Assembly: GCF_014489845.1 (NCBI RefSeq)
Contig: NZ_JABURY010000015.1
Location: forward strand, 124,001-188,000
From: Frischella japonica
Lineage (GTDB): Bacteria > Pseudomonadota > Gammaproteobacteria > Enterobacterales > Orbaceae
Length of the DNA: 64,000 nt
Direction: 5' to 3'
This document shows positions 19,123 through 27,297 of this stretch, one piece after another (position 1 is the stretch's first letter; the number at the start of each line of letters is the position of its first letter). Under the pieces are notes generated by a model, which saw only the letters and a program-made list of their open reading frames with translations, ran no database searches and was not told where the DNA came from. Both the position numbers and the translations under genes were made by a program.

Positions 19123-21147
19123 ATGAAAAAAACTAAAAAAATATTTAATCAACAAAAAAAATTTATATTTGGCTTTTTTAACGATAACGCTGGTAGCATT
19201 ATTATACCTTTTGCTATTATGTTACCAACAATTGCATTATGTTTTGCTTTTAGTATAAATACTTCGAAAACTCTTAGAGATAAAATTGCTGTTTCAGAAG
19301 CAACTAATGAGGCATCGTTAGCAGTATTGGCGCTAAATAATAAAAATGAAGGTCTAAAAGCTAATCTAGAAAACAAAGCAATAGCTCAAAGTTACATTAA
19401 TTATTATTTAAAAAATGAAATTAATGCCAATTCTTATGACACCGATAGCATGCTAGATGTTATTTATGATAAGGAGAAAAAAGAATATTACATTTCTTAT
19501 AATCGTAAAGTCGATGCATTAATAAAATCGGATTCCTTAGGTAAACTTGGTTCTTCCATAGATGTAAATAATGATCAGAAAGGTTATGGTAATACTCGTA
19601 GACAAGAAATAAATCTTAACAAATATGACATCGCTTTTATTGCTGATTTTTCAGGATCATCCACCTGTTTAGAGTCTGATGGTAATTGTAATAAATACTC
19701 TGAAATAATGGAAGGTACATCATCAATTAAACCAAAAATCAGAATTAATGCAGCGATGTCAGCCATTAAAAAAATAGTAGATGTTTATTCTCAACCTGAA
19801 GAATACTCATATGCATTAATACCTTATGATATTGGTGTTCCAATTGCAAATAATGGAAAAAATATTTTAGGAGGACAATCCTATTCCTGTTCAGTACCTT
19901 ATAAGTTAAAAAACCCCTTTGATACAATAGATTTTGAATTTTGGGCAAACAAAAATATTTTTTTCAGAGAATGGAAAAAATTAAAAGATGCAGGCAAAAT
20001 AACCAATTATTTAAATTACACCTATTTTGGTGTTCAGATGGGTACTGGTTTCTTTGGTATTGATCATTCTAGCTTTATTTTCTATTATCTAGATTATTAT
20101 AACTATAAATATTATTCCAAAATTGTCGGACCTGCAAAAAATTATTTTAATGACTATCAGTTACAAACAGCAGGTTATTGTAAGAAAAATTACCAAACAC
20201 CTGGTTCTACCGCATTTGCTAAATACAGATATTCTTGTGGTATTGATCAGAAAGATTATCCACTTTCTGATTCTAATCGGCGAAAAGTTGAAAAACAATA
20301 TGCTTACATGGTGCAATTGTATGATTACATGTATTCCGATGATTCCGGTTATAACAATCATTTATCCTTAGCTAATAATAATACGATAGATTTCGATGGT
20401 ACGATAAATAATTTGTTTGCGCACAACTATAAACCAATTACTTTTACCCGCCCTATTGTTCCTGCTACATCAGATTTTACACCATTCCAAGCTATGTGTT
20501 CATCCCCTTTATATAACAACGGGGTTATGTTTGCGGGTCAAAGTAAATTGCATGAATCTGAATTATTTGATAGTACTTATTGGAAAGTCCCCCTCTTTAA
20601 AAATGGCCCTTATTTGGTTGATCTAACTAGTGCCTCAGAAATATCCGATATTTTAGGAAAAGCATCTTGGAAACCTGGTGGGGGAACCGATACTATGTCT
20701 GGTTTTTTGACCTCTATACCAATACTATATAAAGGTAAAGGTGATAATAAAATTTTTATCGTTTTAAGTGATGGTAAAGATGATTCTGGGGCTGAGAAAC
20801 TAACTGAGACTTTTCTTAATAAAAAGGATTTATGTTTGACTACAAGGAGAGTTTTTCTAAATAATCAAGTTAAAAGTACGTCTTTTCATTATATAAAACT
20901 ATCGCCAATATATGCAGGAAAATCGATTGATAGTTTGTCAGAAGATGAAGCTAAACAAGAATTCGGACCATGGGTTAATTGTGTAAAGTCGTCTTATAAA
21001 ACATCGAATAGTGGATTGGTTACAACTGCATCTGGAGGCGATGATTATAAGAAATATCTTCATTTCGCCAGTGATGAACTTGAAGTATTTGAAATAACTC
21101 GTGAAATAATTGAAGCTGAAACAGGTAATTTTATTTTACGGAAATAG
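19123..21147 (+). CDS. tadG: Tad protein TadG with von Willebrand factor A domain
   Basis: From this start the protein has 674 residues. One N-terminal membrane helix is preceded by NDNAGSIIIPFAIMLP, the TadG-type N-terminus. A vWA domain begins at KYDIAFIADFSGSS (a DxSxS metal-site pattern) and includes KIFIVLSDGKDD. It is interrupted by a long Tyr/Asn/Lys-rich insertion. ATGs at 19102 and 19123 are possible. I prefer 19123 because AAGAAGG lies five bases upstream, while 19102 would overlap tadF by ATGA. Relics of its last 36 codons appear before the second and third propeller genes. It ends 12 bp before the first of them. Confidence 0.88.
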   Translation: MKKTKKIFNQQKKFIFGFFNDNAGSIIIPFAIMLPTIALCFAFSINTSKTLRDKIAVSEATNEASLAVLALNNKNEGLKANLENKAIAQSYINYYLKNEINANSYDTDSMLDVIYDKEKKEYYISYNRKVDALIKSDSLGKLGSSIDVNNDQKGYGNTRRQEINLNKYDIAFIADFSGSSTCLESDGNCNKYSEIMEGTSSIKPKIRINAAMSAIKKIVDVYSQPEEYSYALIPYDIGVPIANNGKNILGGQSYSCSVPYKLKNPFDTIDFEFWANKNIFFREWKKLKDAGKITNYLNYTYFGVQMGTGFFGIDHSSFIFYYLDYYNYKYYSKIVGPAKNYFNDYQLQTAGYCKKNYQTPGSTAFAKYRYSCGIDQKDYPLSDSNRRKVEKQYAYMVQLYDYMYSDDSGYNNHLSLANNNTIDFDGTINNLFAHNYKPITFTRPIVPATSDFTPFQAMCSSPLYNNGVMFAGQSKLHESELFDSTYWKVPLFKNGPYLVDLTSASEISDILGKASWKPGGGTDTMSGFLTSIPILYKGKGDNKIFIVLSDGKDDSGAEKLTETFLNKKDLCLTTRRVFLNNQVKSTSFHYIKLSPIYAGKSIDSLSEDEAKQEFGPWVNCVKSSYKTSNSGLVTTASGGDDYKKYLHFASDELEVFEITREIIEAETGNFILRK

Positions 21148-21159
21148 AGAGTAATAAAA

Positions 21160-22410
21160 ATGGAGCGTAGTATTTTTTATTATGTTATTTTTTTTATAGC
21201 ATCGATTTTTTCTGTCTTTGCTACTGGAAAAGAGAAAGTAACAGATTTTGAACTGGGTGTTACATTGTCTATGGCTCCTTATGGTGGCGTTGGAGGTGTT
21301 AATATGATTGACACTTCTATAACCATTGAAAATGGAGATATTTGGATATGGGGATTTCGTAATGCGGGTATATCAGGACTTGGATATGACGCGTATAATG
21401 AAGTATCTCCCCCACAACGTGTTCAGAAATTTTTAAACGAGAAAGTTAATATTATCCAATCAGCTGGTGGTGGTTATCATATTTTAGTCCTTGATGAAAA
21501 AGGTAATGTCTGGGGATGGGGACAAAACGGGAAAAATGAAGCGGGTGCTGGTATTTGTAATCAACCATACATCAATACCCCTTGCCGTATTTTAAAGTAT
21601 CAAAATATAATCCAAATTGGCACTGGAGAATATGTTTCACTAGCTTTAAGTAAATCAGGTGAAGTCTATACTTGGGGTCACGGAAGTTATGGCCAAATAG
21701 GCAATGGAAGACAAGATGATATAAATCGTATGTATAAAATACCTCAAGAGTATTTTGGTAATCAACCTGTTATACTTTTAGGTGCTGCCTATGAGGGTGG
21801 TTATGCAGTAAATGCTTCCGGTCAAATATTTGGTTGGGGGGATGATCAACATAACAGTTTCGGCTACGAAAACCGCGATGAGCATGTATATCGTACTAGA
21901 CCGGTACCATTAAACATTCAAGTTGATGGTCGCAGGGTGGATTATATCTGTGGCGGCGAAGGTTTTACTGAATATTTGCTTGATAACGGTGAAGTATGGG
22001 GTATGGGGCTTAATTCACAGTTAGGGATTGAGGCAAAAACAGGAAAAACAGCAAAACCTGTCAAAATAATGTCAAATGTTAAAACGCTTTATTGTCGTTA
22101 TGCTGGTTCTATTGCTATCACTTTTGATAACGATATTTATACTTGGGGAACAGAAGACTATGAAATGGGCGGTACATCTCCGATACAGCGTAATCATCAT
22201 AAAAATATAACTAAAGTCGATGGCGGTAAACATCATATTATTTATTGGACTGACAAAGGTGACGTTTATGGTGTTGGCTACGGTGCTGCCCATAAACTTA
22301 ATAAAACAAATTCTGACAATGTTCAATGGCCTGGTAATAAAATGGATTTTGTCATTGATGAAATGAAAAAAGCTTATGGCAAAGATTTTATTCCAGGACA
22401 AGGACAGTAA
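21160..22410 (+). CDS. Exported seven-bladed RCC1-like beta-propeller, copy 1
   Basis: A 416-residue protein with a Sec signal peptide (about 1-22) and seven evenly spaced RCC1-type strands: IWIWG (62), VWGWG (117), VYTWG (169), IFGWG (223), VWGMG (279), IYTWG (326) and VYGVG (369). This predicts one complete seven-bladed propeller with nothing else attached. Four cysteines (C133, C142, C264, C312) are conserved in all three copies, fitting two disulfides in an exported protein. Propellers of this fold bind proteins or other ligands, but the partner here is unknown. It starts 12 bp after tadG on the same strand, so it is very probably in the Tad operon. A role as a pilus-associated or surface-binding subunit is inferred only from position and export signal. 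Confidence 0.88.
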   Translation: MERSIFYYVIFFIASIFSVFATGKEKVTDFELGVTLSMAPYGGVGGVNMIDTSITIENGDIWIWGFRNAGISGLGYDAYNEVSPPQRVQKFLNEKVNIIQSAGGGYHILVLDEKGNVWGWGQNGKNEAGAGICNQPYINTPCRILKYQNIIQIGTGEYVSLALSKSGEVYTWGHGSYGQIGNGRQDDINRMYKIPQEYFGNQPVILLGAAYEGGYAVNASGQIFGWGDDQHNSFGYENRDEHVYRTRPVPLNIQVDGRRVDYICGGEGFTEYLLDNGEVWGMGLNSQLGIEAKTGKTAKPVKIMSNVKTLYCRYAGSIAITFDNDIYTWGTEDYEMGGTSPIQRNHHKNITKVDGGKHHIIYWTDKGDVYGVGYGAAHKLNKTNSDNVQWPGNKMDFVIDEMKKAYGKDFIPGQGQ

Positions 22411-22424
22411 ATCATTTAATATTT

Positions 22425-22449
22425 TTCCGCTATATAATATATAGCGGAA
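22425..22449. repeat. Perfect 11-bp hairpin after propeller copy 1
   Basis: TTCCGCTATAT and ATATAGCGGAA flank the 3-base loop AAT. A nearly identical hairpin (one mismatch) follows copy 2 at 24050-24074. There is no T-run after it, so it may be an RNA-stabilising or processing hairpin rather than a classical terminator. Its repetition shows it belongs to the duplicated unit. Confidence 0.7.
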
Positions 22450-22655
22450 TCAAATGTTATTAGGAGGTTTCATCGAATATCATAATATAATAAATTTTCA
22501 TCGCTTAAAGTAATAGCAATAATGATGATTATTCTAAACCGCTAACCGTGTCTTTTTAAAGACAATGAAATATATGAAATTATATCGCTAGTTTTTATAC
22601 AAAGTATGGACATTATAAATGTCTAGTTTTTATTATAAAACTATCATCTAAATAA

Positions 22656-22766
22656 GCTTGTTATGGTGATAGGTATAAAAAATGCATTCATCTTACCAAA
22701 CATGATTTGGATGTATTTGAAATAATTTGTGAAATTATTGAAGCTGAAAAAAGTAATTTCATCTAA
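22656..22766 (+). pseudogene. Relic of the 3' end of tadG (first copy)
   Basis: Thirty-six codons plus stop read in the tadG frame. They include HDLDVFEIICEIIEAEKSNF, matching TadG residues DELEVFEITREIIEAETGNF near its C-terminus. Upstream of this the match fades. There is no start codon or other coding context, so it is a leftover of tadG carried along when the downstream propeller gene was duplicated. Confidence 0.82.
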
Positions 22767-22790
22767 AAATAACAGAAAGGCATAATAAAA

Positions 22791-24035
22791 ATGAAACGTA
22801 AAATATTTAATTATGTTATTTTTTTAATTACATCTTTTACTCCTGTCTTTGTAATTTGCAATGAGAAAGTTAAGAAAGTAACAGATTTTGAAATAGGAAC
22901 TACATTGTCTATGGTTCCTTATGGTGGCGTTGGAGGTGTAAATATGATTGACACTTCAGTAACCATTGAAAATGGTAATGTGTGGATATGGGGATTTCGT
23001 GGTTCTGGTCAATCAGGAAATGGATTCTTCGTATTGAATAGCTCTCCCCCACAATATGTTAATGAATTATTTAAAGAAAACAAAAATGTCATCCAGTCTG
23101 CTGGTGGTGGTTATCATATTTTAGCACTTGATGATAAAGGTGATGTCTGGGGTTGGGGGCAAAATGGTTATAAGGAAGCCGGTGCGGGTGTCTGTAATGT
23201 AGCATACGTCAATACCCCATGTCGTATTTTAAAGTATCAAAATATAATCCAAATTGGCGCTGGAGAATACAATTCAATGGCTTTGAGCAAATCAGGTGAA
23301 GTCTATACTTGGGGACATAATGATTTGGCTCAAGTAGGCACTGGTAATAAATACCCAATTATTGGACTCCATAAAATACCTCAAGAATATTTCAATAATC
23401 AACCTGTTGTACTTATAGGAGCTGCCTATGAAGGTGGTTATGCGGTAAATGCTTCTGGTCAAGTATTTGGTTGGGGGGATGATGAATTAAACTCTTTCGG
23501 CTACCCAGAAAGCACGCAACGTGTGAGACCAATAGAATTAAATATTCAAGTTGATGGGAATAGAATCGATTATATCTGTGGCGGTAATGGTTTTACTCAA
23601 TATTTACTTGATAATGGTGATGTGTATGGCTTAGGTGATAAGAGACAATTAGGTATTGGGGCGAGATCTGGAACAACAACAGTACCAGTCAAAATAATGT
23701 CAAATGTTAAAACACTTTATTGTCGTTATATTAGTTCCATTGCTATCACTTTTGATAACGATATTTATACTTGGGGAACAGAAGGCTATGATATGGGCGG
23801 TTCATCTCCGATAAAGCGTAATCACCATAAAAATATTATTAAAGTCGATGGCGGTAAACATCATATTATCTATTGGACTGATACAGGTGATGTTTATGGT
23901 GTTGGATACGGTAATGAATTCAAATTTGGGTATGCTGGAATTTATGGATGGCCTGGTAGGAAAATGACTAGTTTTGTAATTAAAACAATGAAAAAAACTT
24001 ATGGCGATGATTATATTCCAGGACAAGGACAATAA
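22791..24035 (+). CDS. Exported seven-bladed RCC1-like beta-propeller, copy 2
   Basis: A 414-residue paralogue of copy 1 with the same plan: signal peptide (about 1-23), seven WG-type strands (IWGF-like, VWGWG, VYTWG, VFGWG, VYGLG, IYTWG, VYGVG) and the four conserved cysteines. A further cysteine lies in the signal region. The C-terminal KKTYGDDYIPGQGQ is shared. Differences from copies 1 and 3 cluster in loops after each strand: GSGQSGNGFFVL in blade 1, NDLAQVGTGNKYPIIG in blade 3, and a two-residue shorter blade-4 loop (SFGYPESTQRVRP). An AGAAAGG ribosome-binding site lies about 12 bases before the ATG. Read-through or an unseen promoter in the spacer would be needed for expression. Confidence 0.87.
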   Translation: MKRKIFNYVIFLITSFTPVFVICNEKVKKVTDFEIGTTLSMVPYGGVGGVNMIDTSVTIENGNVWIWGFRGSGQSGNGFFVLNSSPPQYVNELFKENKNVIQSAGGGYHILALDDKGDVWGWGQNGYKEAGAGVCNVAYVNTPCRILKYQNIIQIGAGEYNSMALSKSGEVYTWGHNDLAQVGTGNKYPIIGLHKIPQEYFNNQPVVLIGAAYEGGYAVNASGQVFGWGDDELNSFGYPESTQRVRPIELNIQVDGNRIDYICGGNGFTQYLLDNGDVYGLGDKRQLGIGARSGTTTVPVKIMSNVKTLYCRYISSIAITFDNDIYTWGTEGYDMGGSSPIKRNHHKNIIKVDGGKHHIIYWTDTGDVYGVGYGNEFKFGYAGIYGWPGRKMTSFVIKTMKKTYGDDYIPGQGQ

Positions 24036-24049
24036 ATCATTTAATCTTT

Positions 24050-24074
24050 TTCCGCTATATAATATATAGCGTAA
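24050..24074. repeat. Hairpin after propeller copy 2
   Basis: This is the copy of the 22425-22449 hairpin, with arms that differ by a single mismatch (C opposite T near the base). It lies the same distance after the propeller stop codon. Confidence 0.65.
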
Positions 24075-24282
24075 CCAAATGTTATTAGGAGATTTCATCA
24101 GATATCATAATATAATAAATTTTTATAGTTCAGTGTGATAGCAGAAATTATTTTTATGCTAAACCGCTAACTGTTCCTTTTCTAAAGACAATAAAATAGG
24201 TAAAATTATTACGCTAATTTTTATACAAAGTATAGACATTATAAATGTCTATTTTTTTATTATAAAACTATCATCTAAATAA

Positions 24283-24393
24283 GCTTCTTATGGTGGTAGG
24301 TATAAAAAATGCATTCATATTACCAAACATGATTTGGATGTGTTTGAAATAATTTGTGAAATTATTGAAGCTGAAACAGGTAATTTCATCTAA
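24283..24393 (+). pseudogene. Relic of the 3' end of tadG (second copy)
   Basis: Thirty-six codons plus stop, the same length as the first relic. It is slightly closer to TadG: it keeps EAETGNFI where the first relic has EAEKSNFI, and ASYGGRYKK where TadG has ASGGDDYKK. Both relics end with the same premature ATC TAA, four codons before the position of the TadG stop plus its last residues, so one probably derives from the other. Confidence 0.82.
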
Positions 24394-24417
24394 AAATAAC
24401 AGAAAGGTATAATAAAA

Positions 24418-25671
24418 ATGAAGCGTAAAATATTTAATTATGTTATTTTTTTAATAACATTTTTTACTTCTGTCTTTGTAATCGGCAATGATAAAGTTGA
24501 GAAAGTAACGGATTTTGAAATAGGAGCTACATTTTCTATAGTTCCTTATGGCGGCGTTGGTGGTACGAGTATGATTGACACTGGAGTAACTATTGAAAAT
24601 GGAGATATTTGGATATGGGGATTTCGTAATGCGGGTATATCAGGACTTGGGCATAACCCACATAATGAAGCATCTCCCCCACAACGTGTTCAAAAATTTT
24701 TAGACGAAAAAATTAGTATTACTCAAGCTGTTGGTGGTGCTTATCATATTTTAGCCCTTGATGATAAAGGTGATGTCTGGGGTTGGGGACAAAACGGTTT
24801 TTTTGAAGCAGGGGCGTTTGTCTGTCGTGCTGCTTACATCAATACCCCATGTCGTATTTTGGAGGGTCAAAGCGTAATCCAAATTGGCGCTGGAGAATAC
24901 GTTTCAATGGCTTTAACTAAATCAGGTGAAGTCTATACTTGGGGTCACAGTATTTATGGCCAAACGGGCAATGGCACATTAAGAGCAATTAATGGTATTC
25001 AAAAAATTCCTCAAGAATATTTTAATAATCAAGCTGTTGTGCTTATAGGGTCTGCCTATGAAGGTGGTTATGCGGTAAATGCTTCCGGTCAAATATTTGG
25101 TTGGGGGGATGATCAGCATAATAGTTTTGGCTACGAAAACGGAGGTGCGCACGTATACCGTGATAGACCAGTACCATTGAACATTCAAGTTGATGGTCAC
25201 AAAGTCGAATATATCTGTGGTGGCGAAGGGTATACTGAATATTTACTTGATAATGGTGAAGTGTGGGGTATTGGTAATTTGAAAATGTTAGGTAAAGGAT
25301 ACGGTGGTTTAACCGCAGTACCAGTCATGATAATGTCAAAAGTTAAAACACTTTATTGTCGTTATATTAGTTCCCTTGCTATCACTTCTGATAACGATAT
25401 TTATACTTGGGGAGCAGAAGGCTATGACATAGGTGGAGGAGTTCCTATAAAGCGTAATCACTACGATACTATCACTAAAGTCGATGGCGGTAAACATCAT
25501 CTAATCTATTGGACGGACAAAGGTGACGTTTATGGTGTTGGCTACGGTGCTGCCCATAAATTTGGGCGTGCAGGAAATATTGGATGGCCTGGTAGACCGA
25601 TGAGTAGTTTTGTAGTTAATCAAATGAAAAAGGCTTATGGTGATGACTATATTGCAGGACAAGGTAAATAG
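24418..25671 (+). CDS. Exported seven-bladed RCC1-like beta-propeller, copy 3
   Basis: A 417-residue paralogue with signal peptide (about 1-23), seven WG-type strands and the four conserved cysteines. It is a mosaic. The signal region (FNYVIFLIT) and the FNNQ and YISS segments match copy 2. The blade-1 segment WGFRNAGISGLG and the blade-4 segment WGDDQHNSFGYEN match copy 1. Other loops are private (for example HSIYGQTGNGTLRAING). This pattern suggests recombination or gene conversion among the copies. No tadG relic follows it, and the next gene is tadV 128 bp downstream. Confidence 0.87.
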   Translation: MKRKIFNYVIFLITFFTSVFVIGNDKVEKVTDFEIGATFSIVPYGGVGGTSMIDTGVTIENGDIWIWGFRNAGISGLGHNPHNEASPPQRVQKFLDEKISITQAVGGAYHILALDDKGDVWGWGQNGFFEAGAFVCRAAYINTPCRILEGQSVIQIGAGEYVSMALTKSGEVYTWGHSIYGQTGNGTLRAINGIQKIPQEYFNNQAVVLIGSAYEGGYAVNASGQIFGWGDDQHNSFGYENGGAHVYRDRPVPLNIQVDGHKVEYICGGEGYTEYLLDNGEVWGIGNLKMLGKGYGGLTAVPVMIMSKVKTLYCRYISSLAITSDNDIYTWGAEGYDIGGGVPIKRNHYDTITKVDGGKHHLIYWTDKGDVYGVGYGAAHKFGRAGNIGWPGRPMSSFVVNQMKKAYGDDYIAGQGK

Positions 25672-25740
25672 ATTACTAAATACCTTCAACAGTAAAGAAG
25701 TGTAGCCCTTAACAGATGATTATAAAAGGTTTAATCGTAC

Positions 25741-25771
25741 ATCATGATATAAAAAATTTTTATATCATGAT
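25741..25771. repeat. Perfect 31-bp palindrome upstream of tadV
   Basis: Two perfect 15-bp arms (ATCATGATATAAAAA and its complement) flank one A. It ends 28 bp before the tadV start. Similar but imperfect half-sites (TATCATAATATAATAAATTT) occur in both propeller spacers. It could be a binding site for a dimeric regulator or an RNA hairpin, but the AU-rich stem without a T-run makes a terminator doubtful. Confidence 0.75.
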
Positions 25772-25799
25772 ATCTACCAAAATATTAGGTTAAGTCAGA

Positions 25800-26234
25800 A
25801 TGTTTTTACTAAATAATATTTGTTTATTTTTAATTTGGATGATTTTAATTGTAGTTTGTTATACAGATATCCGATTCAGAATAATTCACAATTCAATTGT
25901 CATCGCCGTATTTATAATTATCCTAGCCAATTTTTTGATTGGTAGTGGAGAGCTTAACTATATTGCTGCGCTTATTTTCTTTGTTATTGGTCTTTTAATA
26001 TTCTGTTTTAATATAATGGGAGCCGGTGATATAAAATTAATTAGTGTGTTATTGCTATCCTTACCTACTGAACAAATTTGGGATTTTTTTATATTGATGA
26101 CTCTTTTGGGTTTACCACTCGCTATATTTGCATTAATCAGAAAAACCATCACAAAATCCACAGTAACCATTCCGTATGGAGTAGCAATTAGTTTGAGTTA
26201 TATCATTATCACTTATCTAAAATTGGCACTGTAA
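25800..26234 (+). CDS. tadV: Flp prepilin peptidase TadV/CpaA
   Basis: A 144-residue integral membrane aspartic protease of the short TadV/CpaA type, which lacks the N-methylating domain of PilD. The catalytic aspartates lie in VVCYTDIRFR (D23) and MGAGDIKL (near D77). About four to five membrane helices are visible. It would process Flp1, Flp2, TadE and TadF. In Pasteurellaceae loci tadV follows the flp genes, but here it closes the locus after the propeller array. Confidence 0.92.
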   Translation: MFLLNNICLFLIWMILIVVCYTDIRFRIIHNSIVIAVFIIILANFLIGSGELNYIAALIFFVIGLLIFCFNIMGAGDIKLISVLLLSLPTEQIWDFFILMTLLGLPLAIFALIRKTITKSTVTIPYGVAISLSYIIITYLKLAL

Positions 26235-26922
26235 TCGAAAAGTTGCAGATAAAACTATCTTTTAATATCACATGCGTCAGTGTGTGTACCAACGCCATCT
26301 AATTGCTATTTTTATTTAAAATTGCTGTCATTATCCTACCAATTTTAATTAAGAAAATAGAAATAGTAATGCAAAGTAAAAATAGAAAATTAACTCATTT
26401 GTTAATCTTTGTTATTTAGTATTCTTATAAAAAATCGTAATAACGTTGGCATTATTTATTAGTAAAAAATATATTTTGTATATTGTTGTAGCTAAATTCC
26501 TCTACTGCTGGTTAATCAATTTAAAGGTTCAATTTAAGTTATTCAAACTTAAATTGTAAATCGATATTTTTTAAATTATTTTTATTACAGAATTAATGTT
26601 AACACTAATTCTAATGGTAAGATTCAATTTCACGCTTAACAATTTATAATTAATATAAACATAAAAAATATTCCTATATAAGATTAATCGTGTTTTATTA
26701 ACAAAATCACCTTGTCAATTTTTAATTAGCCACTTTTAAATATAACTAGATTATACCTCACTTCTTTATAAACTTTTTGAGCAATAAATAAATTTGGTTA
26801 AATTTAATTCATTACATTAACTATTGTGGTTAGTTTTGGAAGCTGAATTTAAGGAAAAGCGTAATTCTAATTCTGAAATTAACTAAACATTAACCAATCA
26901 AACGATTTATTTAAAAATATTG
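26235..26922. other. Intergenic stretch between tadV and the tRNA cluster
   Basis: About 690 bp of AT-rich sequence with no supportable open frame, RNA gene or clear terminator for the Tad operon. Only the tRNA promoter at its right end is recognisable. Confidence 0.5.
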
Positions 26923-26950
26923 TTGACTCAAAAGATATAATCGTTAAAAT
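26923..26950 (+). promoter_or_regulatory. Probable promoter of the tRNA cluster
   Basis: A -35 box TTGACT (26923-26928) and a -10 box TAAAAT (26945-26950) with a 16-base spacer, preceded by an A/T-rich UP-element-like stretch. The mature tRNA-Leu begins 43 bases downstream. Confidence 0.5.
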
Positions 26951-26992
26951 GCACATCATTCAAAACGCAATTACTTTAGTGATGTGTTTTTC

Positions 26993-27080
26993 GCCCGGGT
27001 GGTGAAATCGGTAGACACAAGGGATTTAAAATCCCTCGGCTTTTTTAGCCGTGCGAGTTCAAGTCTCGCCCCGGGCACCA
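26993..27080 (+). tRNA. tRNA-Leu (anticodon TAA)
   Basis: An 88-base class II tRNA with the acceptor pair GCCCGGG/CCCGGGC and the CCA end encoded. The anticodon stem AGGGA/TCCCT has a TTTAAAA loop (anticodon TAA), with a long variable arm (CGGCTTTTTAGCCG) and T-loop GTTCAAGTC. It is the first of three closely spaced tRNAs. Confidence 0.97.
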
Positions 27081-27110
27081 ATATTAATTAGAAAACTAAT
27101 TAACGTCTAC

Positions 27111-27186
27111 GCGGGAATAGCTCAGTTGGTAGAGCGCAACCTTGCCAAGGTTGAGGTCGCGAGTTCGAACCTCGTTTCCCGCTCCA
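27111..27186 (+). tRNA. tRNA-Gly (anticodon GCC)
   Basis: A 76-base tRNA with acceptor stem GCGGGAA/TTCCCGC and encoded CCA. The anticodon stem CAACC/GGTTG has the loop TTGCCAA, and the T-loop is GTTCGAAC. It begins 30 bases after tRNA-Leu. Confidence 0.97.
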
Positions 27187-27223
27187 ATTTATCTAAAACG
27201 ATTTACTTAATAAAGAGATAAAT

Positions 27224-27297
27224 GGCGCGTTGGCAGAGTGGTTATGCAGCGGATTGCAAATCCGTGGACCTCGGTTCGATTCCGGGACGCGCCTCCA
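27224..27297 (+). tRNA. tRNA-Cys (anticodon GCA)
   Basis: A 74-base tRNA with acceptor stem GGCGCGT/ACGCGCC and encoded CCA. The anticodon loop is TTGCAAA (GCA) and the T-loop is GTTCGATTC. In E. coli the same three isoacceptor types occur together as gly-cys-leu; here the order is leu-gly-cys. Confidence 0.97.

Larger units (their letters stand above)
22411..22790 (+). repeat. Spacer repeat A between propeller copies 1 and 2
   Basis: This 380-bp spacer is alignable along most of its length with the 382-bp spacer at 24036-24417. Shared elements include the CGCTATAT hairpin, a TATCATAATATAATAAATTT stretch, a TTTTTATACAAAGTAT block, the tadG-tail relic and an identical AATAACAGAAAGG ribosome-binding region. 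It holds no intact gene other than the relic listed separately. Confidence 0.8.
24036..24417 (+). repeat. Spacer repeat B between propeller copies 2 and 3
   Basis: Partner of the spacer at 22411-22790, of almost the same length (382 against 380 bp) and alignable throughout. It differs by scattered substitutions and short A/T indels. It contains the second tadG-tail relic. Confidence 0.8.

Noticed and set aside
22425-22449. Hairpin after propeller copy 1 as a Rho-independent terminator
   Set aside because: The stem is perfect but no T-tract follows on the plus strand, so I list it as a repeat hairpin only.
21160-25671. Propeller array as a CRISPR or toxin-antitoxin repeat cluster
   Set aside because: The repeats are full-length protein genes over 1.2 kb with signal peptides. 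There are no short direct repeats with spacers and no small paired genes.
26923-26941. TTGACT with a perfect TATAAT as tRNA promoter
   Set aside because: The two boxes are only 7 bases apart, too close for sigma-70. The TAAAAT at 26945 gives an acceptable 16-base spacer.
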